DNA of 64,000 bases from an uncultured Bacteroidia bacterium (GTDB lineage: Bacteria; Bacteroidota; Bacteroidia; Bacteroidales; UBA932): assembly GCA_902762435.1 (NCBI GenBank), contig CACWOH010000011.1, positions 62,001 to 126,000 on the forward strand, written 5' to 3'. Under the pieces are notes generated by a model that ran no database searches, had not been told where the DNA came from, and saw only the letters and a list, made by a program, of their open reading frames with translations. The translations under genes and the position numbers were made by a program. Positions 62,763-64,000 of this stretch are shown one piece after another; the stretch's first letter is position 1; every line of letters begins with the position of its first letter.

Positions 62763-64000
62763 AACTGGGCAAGAACATCAGGGAATGGATCGCCGCGGCA
62801 TTTTTCGTCGTCGGCGCGGTGCTGTTCATCTCCTCGTTCCGGGTGTCGCTGCCGTCCGGGGACACCACCGGGGCGGCCCGGCGCGTGGAACGCGTGCTGA
62901 ACCGCCGCATGGCCCTGCTGGATACCTATGCCGGGCAGGCGCTCGCGCAGGATCCCGCCCAGTGGATGACACTGGAGGGGCTTCCCCGCGACATGGTGGT
63001 TTACCGCTACTGCCGGGATACGCTCCAGTCCTGGAACCACGCCTTCCCGATCGCGAACGACAACATCAACCAGCGCGTTTACGTACCTTTCCTGGCGGAT
63101 CCCCGCGTGGGCGCAGAATCCCCGCTGCTGCAGGCGGAAGACTCCGTCGGTTTCGTGTGCATGGGCACGCACTGGTACCTGCTGAAGTCGTACGGCGACG
63201 CCGCCGTGCGCGTGATCGCCGGCGTGGAGGTGATGGACGACCTGCCGATGGGCGGGGCTTCCCGGGTAAACCCGCGGCTGCGCCTGTCCCGCCGGTATTC
63301 CATCCGTCCGCTGACCACCGGCGGCGGAACCGCCGTGACGGTGCAGGGCCGGCCGCAGTTCAAGGTCCTGTGCGAGACGCTGACGATGAGCCGGGACGCC
63401 TCCCCGCTGCTCTGGCTGGCGCTTTTCCTGGTCCTGGCCGCCTTCCTCCTGTACCTGTCGGCGGAGCGTTCCAGGAGCCGCTTCCACTTCGTGTCGGCCG
63501 GCATCCTGGCGGTCATGGCGGGACTGTATTTCTGGGGGAAATACGCCCGGAGCCGGGTACTGATCTTCTCGCCGATGCTCTATGCCGGCGGCGAGGTGCT
63601 GTACTCGCTGGGCGCGGTCATCCTGATCAACATCGCCATCCTGATGATCGCGGGCTGCGCCTATATGGTCCGCGCCGACATCCGGGCCTGGACGGACTCG
63701 CCGCGCAGGCGCCGCATCGTCGGGTGGAGCGTCGCGGCCGCCGTGCTGGCCATCCTGGCCTATTCGCAGGCGGCGCTGCGCAGCATCGCGCTCAATTCCG
63801 GCTTCTCGCTGGAAATCTACAAACTCGCGCAGCTCTCGCCTTTCTGCATCGTGGTGTACCTGTCTTTCATCACGATGCTGCTCAGCGTGCCGCTCCTGCT
63901 GCAGCTGGCGGGTCCGCTCGTGTCGGAAAGGACCGGGCGTCCCTTCGACTCCTTCTCGCTGACGGGCCGCGTGATCTATTCCATCCTGGTGGCGGTGTAC
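62759..64000 (+). CDS. Large membrane protein, N-terminal part (possible sensor kinase), cut by the window end
   Basis: An open frame of 414 codons running off the window. It has an N-terminal membrane helix (about 10-30), a roughly 180-residue extracytoplasmic region (about 30-215; PFLADPRVGAESPLLQAEDS) and then several further hydrophobic segments (about 220-240, 250-260, 275-305, 325-345, 365-390), with FDSFSLTGRVIYSILVAVY at the edge. This architecture resembles Bacteroidales membrane sensor histidine kinases found behind rlmH, but no HAMP or kinase motif is inside the window, so the role is open. The start is the ATG at 62759, coupled to rlmH. Confidence 0.6.
   Translation, partial: MKLGKNIREWIAAAFFVVGAVLFISSFRVSLPSGDTTGAARRVERVLNRRMALLDTYAGQALAQDPAQWMTLEGLPRDMVVYRYCRDTLQSWNHAFPIANDNINQRVYVPFLADPRVGAESPLLQAEDSVGFVCMGTHWYLLKSYGDAAVRVIAGVEVMDDLPMGGASRVNPRLRLSRRYSIRPLTTGGGTAVTVQGRPQFKVLCETLTMSRDASPLLWLALFLVLAAFLLYLSAERSRSRFHFVSAGILAVMAGLYFWGKYARSRVLIFSPMLYAGGEVLYSLGAVILINIAILMIAGCAYMVRADIRAWTDSPRRRRIVGWSVAAAVLAILAYSQAALRSIALNSGFSLEIYKLAQLSPFCIVVYLSFITMLLSVPLLLQLAGPLVSERTGRPFDSFSLTGRVIYSILVAVY

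Overview
The window is a 64-kb, gene-dense, GC-rich chromosomal stretch from a Bacteroidota bacterium, most likely a Bacteroidales lineage; I cannot place it at genus level. The evidence is the recurrent TAnnTTTG promoter box in front of many genes, family choices typical of Bacteroidales (FHS-type sugar permease beside a ROK glucokinase, a serC-serA-DUF1015 run, a paired deoxynucleoside kinase locus, small lipoproteins with fimbrillin-like N-termini, a 187-aa protein with an acidic tail) and the near absence of Shine-Dalgarno sequences. Genes sit on both strands in short runs, often with 1-17 bp overlaps. There is no CRISPR array, no complete insertion sequence and no prophage.

Layout. 1-1309: end of an Rnf operon (rnfG fragment, rnfE, rnfA). 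1330-4135: small outer-membrane protein, then an NfnAB-type ferredoxin/NADPH oxidoreductase. 4172-7173: YitT membrane protein, a 43-aa peptide gene and a frameshifted lipoprotein. 7166-9972: AraC-type regulator divergent from a TonB-dependent receptor, with paired operator repeats between them. 10046-10795: tRNA-Arg(UCU) followed by an AT-rich patch with palindromes and an HNH gene. 10796-11795: asnA with an internal deletion. 11836-20888: flippase-like membrane protein, PfkB kinase run, sialate O-acetylesterase, serine hydrolase, recO, S41 protease, EamA transporter. 20949-24646: uvrA and a nucleoside kinase. 24726-31623: alpha-2-macroglobulin lipoprotein and PBP1C facing apart. 31691-33742: DUF486 gene, palindromic spacer with a gene remnant, MBL hydrolase. 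33128-36656: two deoxynucleoside kinases, sugar permease, glucokinase. 36682-42101: FKBP isomerase, acidic-tail protein, YigZ, serine biosynthesis, DUF1015. 42108-49526: recQ, dnaG, metG and an NtrC-like regulator lacking a DNA-binding domain. 49523-56834: exported unknown, dnaX, lptB, carboxylesterase, cmk, ispH, efp. 56818-61779: a tightly overlapping five-gene cluster (radical SAM, ATP-grasp-like, WbqC, glycosyltransferase, DegT-like). 61760-64000: NTF2-like protein, rlmH and the start of a large membrane protein.

How it works together. Rnf (ion-pumping ferredoxin:NAD oxidoreductase) and Nfn (ferredoxin/NADH/NADPH balancing) point to an anaerobe that uses low-potential ferredoxin. Sugar uptake with glucokinase, nucleoside salvage, a TonB receptor and several secreted esterases fit a gut or rumen-type heterotroph. 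The five-gene cluster behind efp is the best candidate for an undescribed pathway.

Two sequence-level signals run through the window. First, at seven of the nine divergent gene pairs the two TAnnTTTG boxes are placed back to back with a start-to-start spacing of 20-22 bp (one of the seven with a weak second box), which suggests symmetric bidirectional promoters. Second, in about ten genes the box lies only 4-9 nt before the start codon, which predicts leaderless transcripts.
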